A DNA stretch of 64,000 bases from Cupriavidus basilensis (GTDB taxonomy: Bacteria > Pseudomonadota > Gammaproteobacteria > Burkholderiales > Burkholderiaceae), in NCBI RefSeq assembly GCF_000832305.1, contig NZ_CP010537.1, positions 2,418,001 through 2,482,000 of the forward strand. Reading direction: 5' to 3'. The notes beneath the pieces are model-generated. The model was not told where the DNA came from and made no database searches. It was given only the letters and a program-made list of their open reading frames with translations. Positions 24,655-33,601 of the stretch are shown piece after piece. Made by a program: the position numbers and the translations under genes. Each line of letters opens with the position of its first letter. Positions within the stretch are counted from its first letter, which is position 1.

Positions 24655-26817
24655 ATGGAAGAAGGCTCGGCAGCTCCACTCGAGATCGCCCCTTCCCTCC
24701 CCCTGGTACCGAGTGACGTTCACGGTGCTCCATCGGACTTTCTCGCCAGTGCCAGCACCAGCCTCGGCGCCAACGCACGGCAGCTCTTCCTGAACCGTGA
24801 GGCCAGCCAGCTGGAGTTCCACCGGCGCGTGCTCGCCCAGGCCGAGAACCATGACATTCCGTTATTGGAGCGATTGCGCTTTCTCTGCATCTTCAGCAGC
24901 AACCTGGATGAGTTCTTCGAGATCCGCGTTGCCGGCCTGAAGGAGAAGATCAAGCTGCAGGCGCCAGCGACCACCGGCCCGGATGGACTGGACGTGCGGC
25001 AGATCTACGCGCTTGTCAGCGCCCGCACCCACAAGCTGGTCGCGGAACAGTACCGCCTGTTCAACGAAGTGCTGGTTCCGGACCTGGACCGCGAGGGAAT
25101 CCGCTTCCTGCGCCGTCCACACTGGACGCAGGAACAGGGCGAATGGATCCGCAGCTATTTCTTCCGCGAGCTGATGCCGGTGCTCACCCCCATTGGCCTT
25201 GATCCGGCGCATCCGTTCCCGCGTGTGCTCAACAAGAGCCTGAACTTCGCCGTGGAACTCGAAGGCAAGGATGCCTTTGGCCGGGAGGCGAACGCGGCCA
25301 TCGTGCAGGCGCCCCGGGCCCTGCCCCGCGTGATCCTGCTGCCCAAGGAGATTTCCGGCTGCGAACACGGCTTCGTGTTCCTGTCGTCCATCCTGCATGC
25401 CCACGTCTGCGAGCTGTTTCCCGGCATGCGCGTGCGCGGCTGCTATCAGTTCCGCGTCACCCGCAACAGCGAGCTGTTCGTCGACGAGGAAGAAATCAAG
25501 AACCTGCGCGATGCGCTGCAGGGAGAGCTGCCGCAGCGGCATTTTGGCGACGCGGTGCGGCTCGAGGTCGCGGACAACTGCTCCGAGGAGATGACCCGCT
25601 TCCTGCAAGACCAGTTCGGCCTGGAAGATGCCGAGGTGTTTTCGGTGAATGGCCCGGTCAACCTGGTGCGCTTGCTGCCGGTTCCTGACAGCGTGGACCG
25701 CGATGACCTGAAGTACCCGCCGTGCCGCCCCGGCCTGCCCAAGGCGCTGCAGGACCAGCCCGACATGTTCCGCGCCATCCGCGACGGCGATATCCTGCTG
25801 CACCATCCGTATCAGTCGTTTTCGCCCGTCGTGGATTTCATCCGCCAGGCCGCGGAAGATCCGGAAGTGATGGCCATCAAGCAGACGGTGTACCGCGCCG
25901 GCAACGACTCGGCCCTGCTGGAGGCGCTGATCGGCGCCGCGCGCAGAGGCAAGGAAGTCAGCGTGGTGGTGGAGTTGCTCGCCCGCTTCGATGAGCAGGC
26001 CAATATCAACTGGGCAGCCCAGCTTGAAGAAGCCGGCGCGCACGTGGTGTACGGCGTGGTTGGCTACAAGGCCCACGCCAAGATGGCCATGGTGGTGCGG
26101 CGCGAAGGGAAGAAACTCAGGCGCTACGCGCATATCGGCACCGGCAACTATCACTCGCAGACGGCCAGGAGCTTCACGGACTTCGGCCTGTTTACCTGCA
26201 AGGAAGCCATCGTCGACGATGTGGCCAACGTGTTCTCCCAGTTGACCGGGCTCGGCCACCCCGGCACGCTGGCGCACTTCTGGCAATCGCCGTTCACCAT
26301 GCACACGGCGCTGCTCGAAGCCATCCGCCGCGAAGGCAAGCACGCCAAGGCTGGCCGCAAGGGATTGATCATCGCCAAGATGAACGCCTTGCTGGAGCCC
26401 AAGCTCATCCAGGCCCTGTACCAGGCATCCTGCGATGGCGCCCGGATCGAGCTGATCGTGCGCGGGGCCTGCGCATTGCGCCCCGGCATTCCGGGCCTGT
26501 CCGAGAATATCCGGGTGCGCTCCGTGCTTGGCCAGTTCCTGGAGCATGCGCGGATCTTCTACTTCTACAACGACAAGGCCGAAGACGTGCGGCTATCGAG
26601 CGCCGACTGGATGGACCGCGACTTCTTCCGGCGCATCGAAGTGTGCTTCCCCGTGCTGGACAAAACGCTCAAGGATCGCGTGATCGAGGAAGGGCTGAAG
26701 GTCTACCTGAAGGACAACCGCGACACCTGGGAAATGGACGCGGAAGGCAACTACCGGCGCAAGCGGGGCCGCAAGCCGGTATCCGCGCAGGACATCCTCA
26801 GGGAGAAGCTGGCCTGA
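24655..26817 (+). CDS. ppk: Polyphosphate kinase 1
   Basis: 720 aa from the ATG at 24655, with AAGGA about 12 nt upstream; a TTG at 24643 is an alternative. The N-terminal domain shows LFLNREASQLEFHRRVLAQA and SSNLDEFFEIRVAG, both highly typical of PPK1. The catalytic core has the phospho-accepting histidine in HIGTGNYHSQTARSFTDFGL and a second His in VVYGVVGYKAHAKM. A late LRPGIPGLSENIRVRSV completes the family pattern. The enzyme reversibly transfers the terminal phosphate of ATP to polyphosphate. No exopolyphosphatase gene is adjacent. Confidence 0.96.
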   Translation: MEEGSAAPLEIAPSLPLVPSDVHGAPSDFLASASTSLGANARQLFLNREASQLEFHRRVLAQAENHDIPLLERLRFLCIFSSNLDEFFEIRVAGLKEKIKLQAPATTGPDGLDVRQIYALVSARTHKLVAEQYRLFNEVLVPDLDREGIRFLRRPHWTQEQGEWIRSYFFRELMPVLTPIGLDPAHPFPRVLNKSLNFAVELEGKDAFGREANAAIVQAPRALPRVILLPKEISGCEHGFVFLSSILHAHVCELFPGMRVRGCYQFRVTRNSELFVDEEEIKNLRDALQGELPQRHFGDAVRLEVADNCSEEMTRFLQDQFGLEDAEVFSVNGPVNLVRLLPVPDSVDRDDLKYPPCRPGLPKALQDQPDMFRAIRDGDILLHHPYQSFSPVVDFIRQAAEDPEVMAIKQTVYRAGNDSALLEALIGAARRGKEVSVVVELLARFDEQANINWAAQLEEAGAHVVYGVVGYKAHAKMAMVVRREGKKLRRYAHIGTGNYHSQTARSFTDFGLFTCKEAIVDDVANVFSQLTGLGHPGTLAHFWQSPFTMHTALLEAIRREGKHAKAGRKGLIIAKMNALLEPKLIQALYQASCDGARIELIVRGACALRPGIPGLSENIRVRSVLGQFLEHARIFYFYNDKAEDVRLSSADWMDRDFFRRIEVCFPVLDKTLKDRVIEEGLKVYLKDNRDTWEMDAEGNYRRKRGRKPVSAQDILREKLA

Positions 26818-26950
26818 TCCCTGTTCGCGCCGCGGCCCCGCCGGGGCGGCCGGGATACTGGCGCATGCCGATTGACGGGCGACGGTTGTAAGGCCGGCCT
26901 TCGTCCACGTCATAGTCAACATCAACAGGCTGCGCCACCCCTGCGGCGCC

Positions 26951-27334
26951 CTAGTGCGCGCCCGGGGACGCGCAGCGATACACGTTGCCCGACAGCGTCA
27001 CGTTGGTTTGCTCCAGGCGATCCTTGCTGCCGGTCTGGCCTGCGCGCTGGGTGAGCAGGTACACCAGGTTGCCACCCATTGCCGCTGCCTTGTTCTTGAT
27101 GTCGTTGCGTGCACCGGTTTCCAGATCCGCATTGGCCGTGATGGCGCCCCGCACAAAATCGCCCTGGCTGCCGGTCACGTCGCCAAGATAGGTGCATCCC
27201 GCGGCAGGCTCGTTGTGGGTGATCCTGACCGCCGATGCGGCCGGGCTGGAGAGCTGCGTTGGCGCACAGCCGGCAAGCGCGTAGCATGCCCCGATCCATG
27301 CAACGCCTGCGATTGTCCTGATGGTCATAGCCAT
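26951..27334 (-). CDS. DUF4156 lipoprotein
   Basis: 127 aa with an N-terminal signal and lipobox LAGC (Cys23). The mature part follows the DUF4156 pattern: VRITHNEPAAGCTYLGDVTG, then NDIKNKAAAMGGNLVYL and a final GNVYRC. Such proteins are small outer-membrane lipoproteins of unknown role. The start overlaps by 10 nt the end of a small secreted frame upstream, so translation may be coupled. Confidence 0.8.
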   Translation of the reverse strand: MAMTIRTIAGVAWIGACYALAGCAPTQLSSPAASAVRITHNEPAAGCTYLGDVTGSQGDFVRGAITANADLETGARNDIKNKAAAMGGNLVYLLTQRAGQTGSKDRLEQTNVTLSGNVYRCASPGAH

Positions 27335-27552
27335 TGAAGTATTGAAGGTCTAACGTTGTTGGACGATCCTCCCGCCCAGCCAGGCGTGCTCGTACTGACT
27401 TTGTCGCGGGCAATATTGAGGTCGCCGCCGACGTACCAATAGTTGGCGGCAAGTTCCGCGGCTGCGGCATGCGCAGGCACAACCGACAAAAGCACCAACA
27501 TGGCAGCAGGCGCGATGGGAAAGAGGCGGCCAGGGAAGGCTATGGGACGCAT
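27325..27552 (-). CDS. Small secreted hypothetical protein, possibly truncated
   Basis: 75 aa: a clear signal peptide ending in VVPAHA, then a short mature part with ANYWYVGGDLNIARDK, which resembles the first strand of an outer-membrane beta-barrel. It then stops at a position overlapping the DUF4156 start. It may be the stub of a longer beta-barrel gene. The operator-like dyad at 27579-27616 lies directly upstream. Moderate-to-low confidence that it makes a functional product. Confidence 0.45.
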   Translation of the reverse strand: MRPIAFPGRLFPIAPAAMLVLLSVVPAHAAAAELAANYWYVGGDLNIARDKVSTSTPGWAGGSSNNVRPSILQWL

Positions 27553-27578
27553 ATAATTTAATCTCCGACGAATATAAA

Positions 27579-27616
27579 TTACTGCAAAACGATAATACAT
27601 TGCTGTTTTACAGTAA
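27579..27616. promoter_or_regulatory. Operator-like dyad between divergent genes
   Basis: TTACTGCAAAAC (27579-27590) and GTTTTACAGTAA (27605-27616) are inverted repeats matching at 11 of 12 positions, with a 14-bp spacer. The dyad lies midway between the small secreted gene and the DUF2975 gene. A natural candidate ligand is the HTH regulator encoded downstream of DUF2975. Confidence 0.5.
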
Positions 27617-27651
27617 TTTTTTGCCATGCGCAATCCATTCAGGAGACCGGC

Positions 27652-28218
27652 ATGCCGCCCCCCCTTTCCCTTCCCTTGCCCGCTGATGGCGCCCTAATGC
27701 GCGTTAGCGTCATCGCGCGCCGCATGCAGTGGCTGACACTGTGGTGCGCCGTCGTGACGACGGCGGGGCTGATCGCCTTCTGGTTCTTGCTTTCCGATGC
27801 GGAGCTGGACCGGAACCTGCGCACGTTCCTGGCCGGGCCTGCGCCAGGCGGGCAGTTGCTGGTGTCGATGCCGTACCGGCTGCTCGGGCTGGCCATCACG
27901 AGCGTGGCCACGGCTTTGCTGGTCAGTGGACTGATGCAAGCGCACAGGCTGTTCGCGGCCCTGGCGGGCGGCGCGGTCCTTACCCTGGAGACGGCCGTAC
28001 GCCTGCGCCGCGTGGCGCTGGTGGTGACGGCGTTCAGCGTGGTGGTTCCGCTCACCAAGACGCTGCTGGCCATGACCCTGGCCAGCACGGCTGCCAACGG
28101 CCCCTACATGGTGGTGATCATCACCTTTGGCGACGTGATGCTGGGCTTGCTGCTGGCCATCGCCTGGGCAATGGTCGAGGCCGCGCGCGTCGCGCAGGAG
28201 AATGAAGGCTTTGTTTGA
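27652..28218 (+). CDS. DUF2975 membrane protein
   Basis: 188 aa from an ATG preceded by AGGAGA. Four hydrophobic helices are visible (WLTLWCAVVTTAGLIAFWFL, a second around residue 80, a third at VVTAFSVVVPLTKTLLAM, a fourth at VMLGLLLAIAWAMVEAARV), ending with the family-typical A-x-x-x-QENEGFV. DUF2975 proteins are commonly encoded next to a small YozG-like HTH regulator, as here. The pair is thought to act as a membrane/regulator module, but the biological role is not known to me. Confidence 0.85.
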   Translation: MPPPLSLPLPADGALMRVSVIARRMQWLTLWCAVVTTAGLIAFWFLLSDAELDRNLRTFLAGPAPGGQLLVSMPYRLLGLAITSVATALLVSGLMQAHRLFAALAGGAVLTLETAVRLRRVALVVTAFSVVVPLTKTLLAMTLASTAANGPYMVVIITFGDVMLGLLLAIAWAMVEAARVAQENEGFV

Positions 28219-28250
28219 GTTTGTGTTTGCGTTTGAGGCACCCTGACCCT

Positions 28251-28478
28251 ATGACTATCCTCGTCCGGCTTGACGTCCTGCTTGCTGAGCGCAAGATGAA
28301 ATCGCGCGAGCTCGCCCAGTACATCGGGATCACCGAGCCCAATCTCTCCTTGCTGAAATCCGGCAAGGTCAAGGGCATCCGTTTCGATACGCTGGAGAAA
28401 ATCTGCGAGGCGCTGAATTGCCAGCCGGGCGACCTGCTGGAGTACCGCGCCGATACGCCTGGCGAAGATCAGGCCTGA
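28251..28478 (+). CDS. YozG-like Cro/CI-type HTH regulator
   Basis: 75 aa, almost entirely an XRE helix-turn-helix: MTILVRLDVLLAERKMKSRE, then LAQYIGITEPNLSLLKSGK, AIRF-like GIRFDTLEKICEAL and NCQPGDLLEY. This is the form that accompanies DUF2975. It starts 32 bp after the DUF2975 stop, so the two are probably co-transcribed. Likely autoregulatory through the dyad at 27579-27616 (inference). Confidence 0.9.
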   Translation: MTILVRLDVLLAERKMKSRELAQYIGITEPNLSLLKSGKVKGIRFDTLEKICEALNCQPGDLLEYRADTPGEDQA

Positions 28479-29005
28479 GCGCCTCGCCTACCCCGCCAGC
28501 GCAGCCCGCGCTGGCGGGGTGAACTGCAAACAATTGTCTCTCCCCGCTGCGGCATTTCCGCCAGAGCGGCCACCAGCCTGGCCTCGCTGCCAGCACAGTC
28601 ACCTGCCCCCCCAATCGAGTGATACCGCATGGAGAGTGATCTTGCGCATACTCGCACCTTCTTGAACTACTCGCCCCCAAGCGGGCGCGAAGCAAGGTGC
28701 TTATGCTGATCCTCATCTACTGCAGTTATGCGGTTGCCTGCATCGTCGCGCTCTGGAGAGCGGCGCGCTGGGTGGAAAAGCACCATCCGGCCCTGCGCGA
28801 CAGCCACCCGCCGCGGCATGACGCGCGCGCAGCCTGCAAGCCCCCGGAAGAGAACCTGCCTGCGAGCCGGCGCCGCCACCTGGAAATGCCGCCCGCCGGG
28901 CCCGCCTGCGTGCCGCAACGGCCCGGCGCCAGCGCCAGCGCTGCCGCCTGCATGGTCCTGTAGCCCCCTGGACGATGGCCCGTATCTGGTTCTCGACATT
29001 CATCC
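28479..29005. other. Intergenic with a doubtful small ORF
   Basis: A frame from ATG 28704 to 28963 would encode an 86-aa protein with one N-terminal hydrophobic helix (LILIYCSYAVACIVALW) and a Pro/Ala-rich tail. It has only a weak AAGGTG upstream and no recognisable family, so I do not call it. The rest shows no clear feature. Confidence 0.35.
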
Positions 29006-29057
29006 TTGAAAAAACCGCATTACTGTATATATTTACAGTAACTGTATGGATGAACAG
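29006..29057 (+). promoter_or_regulatory. Promoter with two tandem LexA (SOS) boxes
   Basis: TTGAAA (29006-29011), 16 bp, TATATT (29028-29033) form a good sigma-70 promoter. Box 1 at 29021-29040 fits CTGT-N8-ACAG with nearly the ideal alternating TA core and covers the -10. Box 2 at 29042-29057 also fits CTGT-N8-ACAG and lies at the expected transcription start. The box starts are 19 bp apart. CTGT-N8-ACAG is the established LexA motif of gamma- and beta-proteobacteria. Confidence 0.8.
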
Positions 29058-29075
29058 TATCTACGGGAGCCGATC

Positions 29076-29405
29076 ATGGAACACCTGGTCCGGGTGCAGA
29101 ACGAATACGACAGGCAGGTCCTGGCCTGGTTGCGCGAACGCGTAGGCGATGCGGCGGTGCAAGCCGCGGCACAGCGGCTGGCGGGAGACCGCAAGCCCTA
29201 CCTGTCAACGATCTGCCGCAGCCTGAACATCACGCCACCGGCCCGCCGTGCCCTGCGCGCCCAGTCGAACCGGGCCAGCCGGGAAGTTGGCGACCGCTAT
29301 CTTGCGTCGATCCGCGCGCTCCTGGCGCGGCCGGCACCGGCGCATCGGCATTCGCAGCAGCAACCCGCGCAACCCCAACCCTCGCAATACCAGGATCCGC
29401 ATTAG
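29076..29405 (+). CDS. Small LexA-box-controlled protein of unknown function
   Basis: 109 aa. I choose the ATG at 29076 because GGGAG lies 6 nt upstream; an ATG at 29046 sits inside LexA box 2 and has no binding site. The protein is basic and helical, with LVRVQNEYDRQVLAWLRERV, then GDRKPYLSTICRSLNITPPA, which looks like a short helix-turn-helix or DNA-contacting motif, and a Gln/Pro/His-rich tail. I do not recognise a family. Two SOS boxes over its promoter imply tight repression and DNA-damage induction, as seen for toxic or cell-division-affecting SOS products. The role is open. Confidence 0.7.
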   Translation: MEHLVRVQNEYDRQVLAWLRERVGDAAVQAAAQRLAGDRKPYLSTICRSLNITPPARRALRAQSNRASREVGDRYLASIRALLARPAPAHRHSQQQPAQPQPSQYQDPH

Positions 29406-29574
29406 TCCCGCGCCTTGGGTACGCGCCGGGCCGCGGCATTGTTCACCGGAATGTGCACCCCACCTCGCCCCACCCCGCTGGCGTCATGGCTTTCTTGACT
29501 TATCATTCCCTATCGATGATAGTTAATTGAAATTTGTTCTCTTTTTAAGAACCAATTTCAACCGAAGGATTGCC

Positions 29575-30459
29575 GTGGATCTGGCCGAACTTGAGATTTT
29601 CCGAGCCGTTGCGCTTGAAGAAAGCGTCACGCGGGCTGCCAAGACCCTGGACCGCGTGCAGTCGAACGTCACCACGCGCGTCAAGCAGCTCGAAGAGGAA
29701 CTCGGCGTCGCCCTGTTCCTGCGCGACAGCAAGCGCATGACCTTGACGCCGCAAGGGCAGCGCTTCCTGGGCTACGCCGAGCGGCTGCTGGCGCTGGCCG
29801 AAGAAGCCCGCCAATCCATGCGCGGCGATGCGCCCTCGGGTACGTTGCGCGTGGGCAGCATGGAAAGCTCGGCCGCGAGCCGGCTGCCCCGCCCGCTGGC
29901 TCGCTATCACGGCAAATGGCCGGACGTGCGGATCGAGATCCAGACCGGCACCACGCAAGCCTTGATCGACGCACTGCTGGCGCATCGCATCGACTGCGCC
30001 GTGGTGGCCCATCCCGCCGATGGCGTCCCGGACACGCTCGACATGGACGTGCTCGGCCCCGGCCTGGAAGGCACGTTCCTGTTCTCCGAAGAACTGCTGC
30101 TGGTGCTGCCGCACAGCCATCCGCCGGTGCGTACGCCGCAGGACATCCAGCTGCGCAGCCTGGCCACGTTCTCGCGCGGCTGCACGTACCGCCTGTGTGC
30201 CGAGGACTGGCTCGCCAGCGGCGAAGGCCCACGGCTGGCGCTGAACGTGCTGGAACTGGCGTCTTACCACGCGATCCTGGCCTGCGTGACGGCGGGCTCG
30301 GCAGTGGCCATCCTGCCGAAGTCGCTGCTGGCGCTGCACCCCGATGCCGCAAGCCTGCAAACCGTGCCCGTGCGAGTCGCGCACACCTTGCTGGTGCGCC
30401 GTTCGGGTTTTGCCACGTCGGCATACGCGGCGTTTCTCCAGGAGCTGCAGCATGGCTAG
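29575..30459 (+). CDS. LysR family transcriptional regulator
   Basis: 294 aa from a GTG at 29575 with AAGGA upstream; an ATG 48 bp earlier has no such signal. The HTH is standard (LEIFRAVALEESVTRAAKTL, then VQSNVTTRVKQLEEELG). The periplasmic-binding-protein-like effector domain spans ~85-290 (GTLRVGSMESSAASRLP, then a late ILACVTAGSAVAILPKSLLA). The gene overlaps the following MFS gene by 8 nt, so they form an operon and the regulator may control the exporter. Confidence 0.9.
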   Translation: MDLAELEIFRAVALEESVTRAAKTLDRVQSNVTTRVKQLEEELGVALFLRDSKRMTLTPQGQRFLGYAERLLALAEEARQSMRGDAPSGTLRVGSMESSAASRLPRPLARYHGKWPDVRIEIQTGTTQALIDALLAHRIDCAVVAHPADGVPDTLDMDVLGPGLEGTFLFSEELLLVLPHSHPPVRTPQDIQLRSLATFSRGCTYRLCAEDWLASGEGPRLALNVLELASYHAILACVTAGSAVAILPKSLLALHPDAASLQTVPVRVAHTLLVRRSGFATSAYAAFLQELQHG

Positions 30460-31621
30460 GATCCGGACCGTCACAGCAGCGCCGCAGTCCTTTGGCAAGA
30501 CCATGGCGCCATGGATGCCCTCACTGGCCGCCGCGCTGGTGCTGGCGGTGGGCATGGGCTTCGGGCGCTTTGCGTTTACCGGCATGTATCCGCTGATGGT
30601 GCGCGACGGCCTGCTGAGCGTCAGCGCCGGCTCGCTGGCCGCGTCCGCCAACTATGCCGGCTATCTCGTGGGCGCCCTCGCGGTCAGCCGCATGCCGCAG
30701 CGCGTTGCGCCACGCTTTTGCCGCATCGCCCTCTTCGGCACCGCCCTGTGCCTGCTGGCGCTGGCAGTGCCGGCCGCGCCCTGGTTCTTTATCGGTGTGC
30801 GCTTCCTGGCGGGCGTGCTCAGCGCCATCGCGCTGATCTGCGCGTCCGTGTGGCTGTTCCAGGTGGTAGGACATCCGCATGGCGCGCCGCTGTTGTTCTC
30901 GGGCGTCGGTGCCGGCATCCTGCTGTCCGCCGAGCTCATTGCCGCCGGCAACCTGGCCGGTTGGCACAGCCCTTTGCTGTGGCTTGCCATCGGCGGTGGC
31001 GCCGCCGTGCTGAGCGCGCTGGCATGGCCGTATCTTGCGGGCCGCGTGCCGGCACCCCAGCCGCATGCCACTGCCACGGACGAGGCCAATGCCAACGGGC
31101 CTGGTCCGTGGCCGCTGGTGGGCAGCTACGGGCTGGCGGGGTTCGGCTACATCGTCACGGCGACCTACCTGCCGCTCTTTGTGCGCGACGCGCTCGGCCA
31201 CATCGACCCGATCCATATCTGGGCAGCGTTCGGGCTTGGCGCGGCACCTTCGTGCTTTCTCTGGCACGCGCTGCACGGCCGCCTCGGCACCCGGCGCGCA
31301 CTCGCGCTCAACCTGCTGGTGCAGGCGGTGGGCGTGATCCTGCCCGCGCTCAGCCACTCGGCCGTGGCCTACCTGGCTAGCGCGCTGCTGGTGGGCGGCA
31401 CCTTCGTTGGCACCGTGACCATCGCCATGCCCGCCGCGAAACGCGTGGCCCACCGCGTGACATTCAACCTGCTCGCCATCATGACCGCCGCCTATGGCGT
31501 AGGCCAGATCGCCGGCCCGCTGGTATCCGATGCGCTGATGGCGCACAGCCATGGCTTCAGCGGCCCGCTTGCCGCCGCCGCTGCCGCGCTGCTGGCATCT
31601 GCCGCCTTCTGCTTCCTGTGA
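30452..31621 (+). CDS. YbfB/YjiJ family MFS transporter
   Basis: 389 aa with about twelve hydrophobic helices. The family start is evident: [20 protein letters not shown], then [20 protein letters not shown] and [11 protein letters not shown], the typical YbfB/YjiJ pattern. It overlaps the LysR gene by 8 nt. A nitronate monooxygenase follows 94 bp later. Substrate unknown; probably an exporter. Confidence 0.85.
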   Translation: MARIRTVTAAPQSFGKTMAPWMPSLAAALVLAVGMGFGRFAFTGMYPLMVRDGLLSVSAGSLAASANYAGYLVGALAVSRMPQRVAPRFCRIALFGTALCLLALAVPAAPWFFIGVRFLAGVLSAIALICASVWLFQVVGHPHGAPLLFSGVGAGILLSAELIAAGNLAGWHSPLLWLAIGGGAAVLSALAWPYLAGRVPAPQPHATATDEANANGPGPWPLVGSYGLAGFGYIVTATYLPLFVRDALGHIDPIHIWAAFGLGAAPSCFLWHALHGRLGTRRALALNLLVQAVGVILPALSHSAVAYLASALLVGGTFVGTVTIAMPAAKRVAHRVTFNLLAIMTAAYGVGQIAGPLVSDALMAHSHGFSGPLAAAAAALLASAAFCFL

Positions 31622-31715
31622 AGGCCAGCGCATGCCCGGCGTGCGGCACGGAACCCACCCCACAGAACCCGCCCCCACAGCATCCACCCATTACCGAGGA
31701 AACGAGGAACCCGCC

Positions 31716-32834
31716 ATGACCGACCCCATCCACGCCACGCAACCACGCTCGCTGCTCTCCCGGCTCGGCCTTGCCGCCCCGATCATCCAGGCGCCAATGG
31801 CAGGCGTCAGCACACCGGCGCTTGCCGCGGCAGTGTCGAATGCCGGCGGCCTGGGCTCGCTCGGCGTCGGCGCCATGGACGCCGAGGGCGCCCGCAAGAC
31901 CATCCGCGAAACCCGTGCGCTGACGGACAAGCCCTTCAACATCAACCTGTTCTGCCACGCTCCCGCCGTCGCCAACCCTGCGCGCGAGGCGCAATGGCTG
32001 GCCTACCTGGCGCCGAGCTTCGCCGAATTCGGCGCCACGCCGCCCGCCAGCCTGCGCGAGATCTACACCAGCTTTGTCGCCGACGACGCCATGTTCGCGA
32101 TGCTGCTGGAGGAGCGGCCCGCGGTAGTGAGCTTCCATTTCGGCCTGCCGGCGCAGGCCTGGATCGACGCGCTGCACGCCGCCGGCATCTTCCTGATGGC
32201 CACGGCCACCAGCCTGGACGAAGCGCGGCAGATCGCCGCTGCCGGCGTCGATGCCATCGTTGCCCAGGGCGTGGAAGCCGGCGGCCACCGCGGCACGTTC
32301 AAGCCCGAAGGGCATGACGAAGGCCTCGGCACCCTCGCGCTGGTACGGCTGTTGGTCCGCCATACCGCCCTGCCCGTGATCGCCACCGGCGGCATCATGG
32401 ACGGCGCCGGCATTGCGGCGGCCCTGGCGCTGGGCGCGCAGGCCGCGCAACTCGGCACCGCCTTCGTGGCCTGCCCGGAGACCGTGGCCGACGCGCCCTA
32501 CCGGGCCGCCTTGCTGGCGGACCGGCCGGCCAGCACCACGCTGACCCGCTCCATCTCCGGCCGGGCCGCGCGCGGCTTCGCCAACCGGCTGACGGCGCTG
32601 GGCGAGGCGGCGGACCGCCCGGCGATCCCCGATTACCCCATCACCTACGACGCCGGCAAGGCCCTGCATGCGGCGGCCAAGGCGCGCGGCAACGCGGACT
32701 ACGCAGCGCAATGGGCGGGGCAAGCGGCGCCACTGGCGCGCGCCCTGCCAGCGGCGCAACTCGTGGCAACACTGCGCGAGGAGCTGGCGCAGACGATTGC
32801 GGCACTGAGCGGGGCGGGATTCGGCGCTAACTGA
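31716..32834 (+). CDS. Nitronate monooxygenase (NMO family)
   Basis: 372 aa with GAGGAAC before the ATG. The FMN TIM barrel begins [20 protein letters not shown] and [13 protein letters not shown], continues with FNINLFCH, and carries [14 protein letters not shown] and [20 protein letters not shown] for FMN phosphate binding. Class I nitronate monooxygenases oxidise alkyl nitronates such as propionate 3-nitronate, using flavin and oxygen. It probably shares a transcript with the LysR and MFS genes upstream. Confidence 0.9.
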   Translation: MTDPIHATQPRSLLSRLGLAAPIIQAPMAGVSTPALAAAVSNAGGLGSLGVGAMDAEGARKTIRETRALTDKPFNINLFCHAPAVANPAREAQWLAYLAPSFAEFGATPPASLREIYTSFVADDAMFAMLLEERPAVVSFHFGLPAQAWIDALHAAGIFLMATATSLDEARQIAAAGVDAIVAQGVEAGGHRGTFKPEGHDEGLGTLALVRLLVRHTALPVIATGGIMDGAGIAAALALGAQAAQLGTAFVACPETVADAPYRAALLADRPASTTLTRSISGRAARGFANRLTALGEAADRPAIPDYPITYDAGKALHAAAKARGNADYAAQWAGQAAPLARALPAAQLVATLREELAQTIAALSGAGFGAN

Positions 32835-32959
32835 GTGGGGCCTGCCGAAGCCGGTGGCGCGTGCGTCATGCTGCTACCTCTTGCTGCTACCATCTCGCCA
32901 CGCGCATCGGCCGCATGCCGGCCCGCAGCGAACCCCCTCCTTCCTGACGAGACAAAGCC

Positions 32960-33601
32960 ATGGACGCACTCACATCCACATTGGCCATTGGCGGCGCGCT
33001 GGCGCTCGGCGCGGTCAGCCCCGGCCCGAGCTTCGTCATGGTGGCCCGCGCCGCCATTGCCCGCTCCCGCGCCGATGCGCTCTACATGGCGCTGGGCATG
33101 GGGCTGGGCGGCGTGGTGTTTGCCGCGGCCGCGCTGCTCGGGCTCAAGCTGTTGCTGGCGGCGGTGCCCTGGCTGTACATGGCGATGAAGGCGGGCGGCG
33201 GCATCTACCTGGTGTATCTGGGCGTGCGCATCTGGCGCGGCGCCAGCGCGCCCCTGGCGATGGCGGCCGGCGCGGCAGAAGGCGGTCAAGCGCCCGGCAC
33301 CGGGCGCGGCCGTGCCTTGCTGAGCGGTTTCGCCACGCAGCTGAGCAACCCCAAGACGGCGGTGGTCTACGCCAGCGTGTTTGCCGCGCTGTTGCCCGCC
33401 GAGGTGCCGGCCTCGCTGCTGCTGGCGCTGCCGCTGATGGTCTTTGCCATCGAGACGGGCTGGTACGCGATCGTGGCGATCGCGCTCTCCTGCGCCAGGC
33501 CGCGTGCCTTCTACCTGCGCTTCAAGCTGTGGCTGGATCGCGCCGCCGGCGGGGTAATGGCGCTGCTCGGCATCCGGCTGCTCACGTCGCTGCGCCAGTA
33601 G
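32960..33601 (+). CDS. LysE/RhtB family amino acid exporter
   Basis: 213 aa with six hydrophobic segments. The RhtB signature appears as GAVSPGPSFVMVARAAIARS near the N-terminus, and as FATQLSNPKTAVVYASVFAA mid-protein. Likely exports homoserine, threonine or other neutral amino acids. Its 3' end overlaps the convergent histidine-kinase gene by 20 bp. Confidence 0.88.
   Translation: MDALTSTLAIGGALALGAVSPGPSFVMVARAAIARSRADALYMALGMGLGGVVFAAAALLGLKLLLAAVPWLYMAMKAGGGIYLVYLGVRIWRGASAPLAMAAGAAEGGQAPGTGRGRALLSGFATQLSNPKTAVVYASVFAALLPAEVPASLLLALPLMVFAIETGWYAIVAIALSCARPRAFYLRFKLWLDRAAGGVMALLGIRLLTSLRQ

Noticed and set aside
24862..26547. 561-codon open frame antisense to polyphosphate kinase
   Set aside because: The plus strand has unmistakable PPK1 motifs throughout; the antisense product has no recognisable fold.
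28704..28963. Possible 86-aa membrane protein
   Set aside because: One hydrophobic stretch but weak start signal, no family, and Pro/Ala-rich filler-like tail; described only as intergenic.
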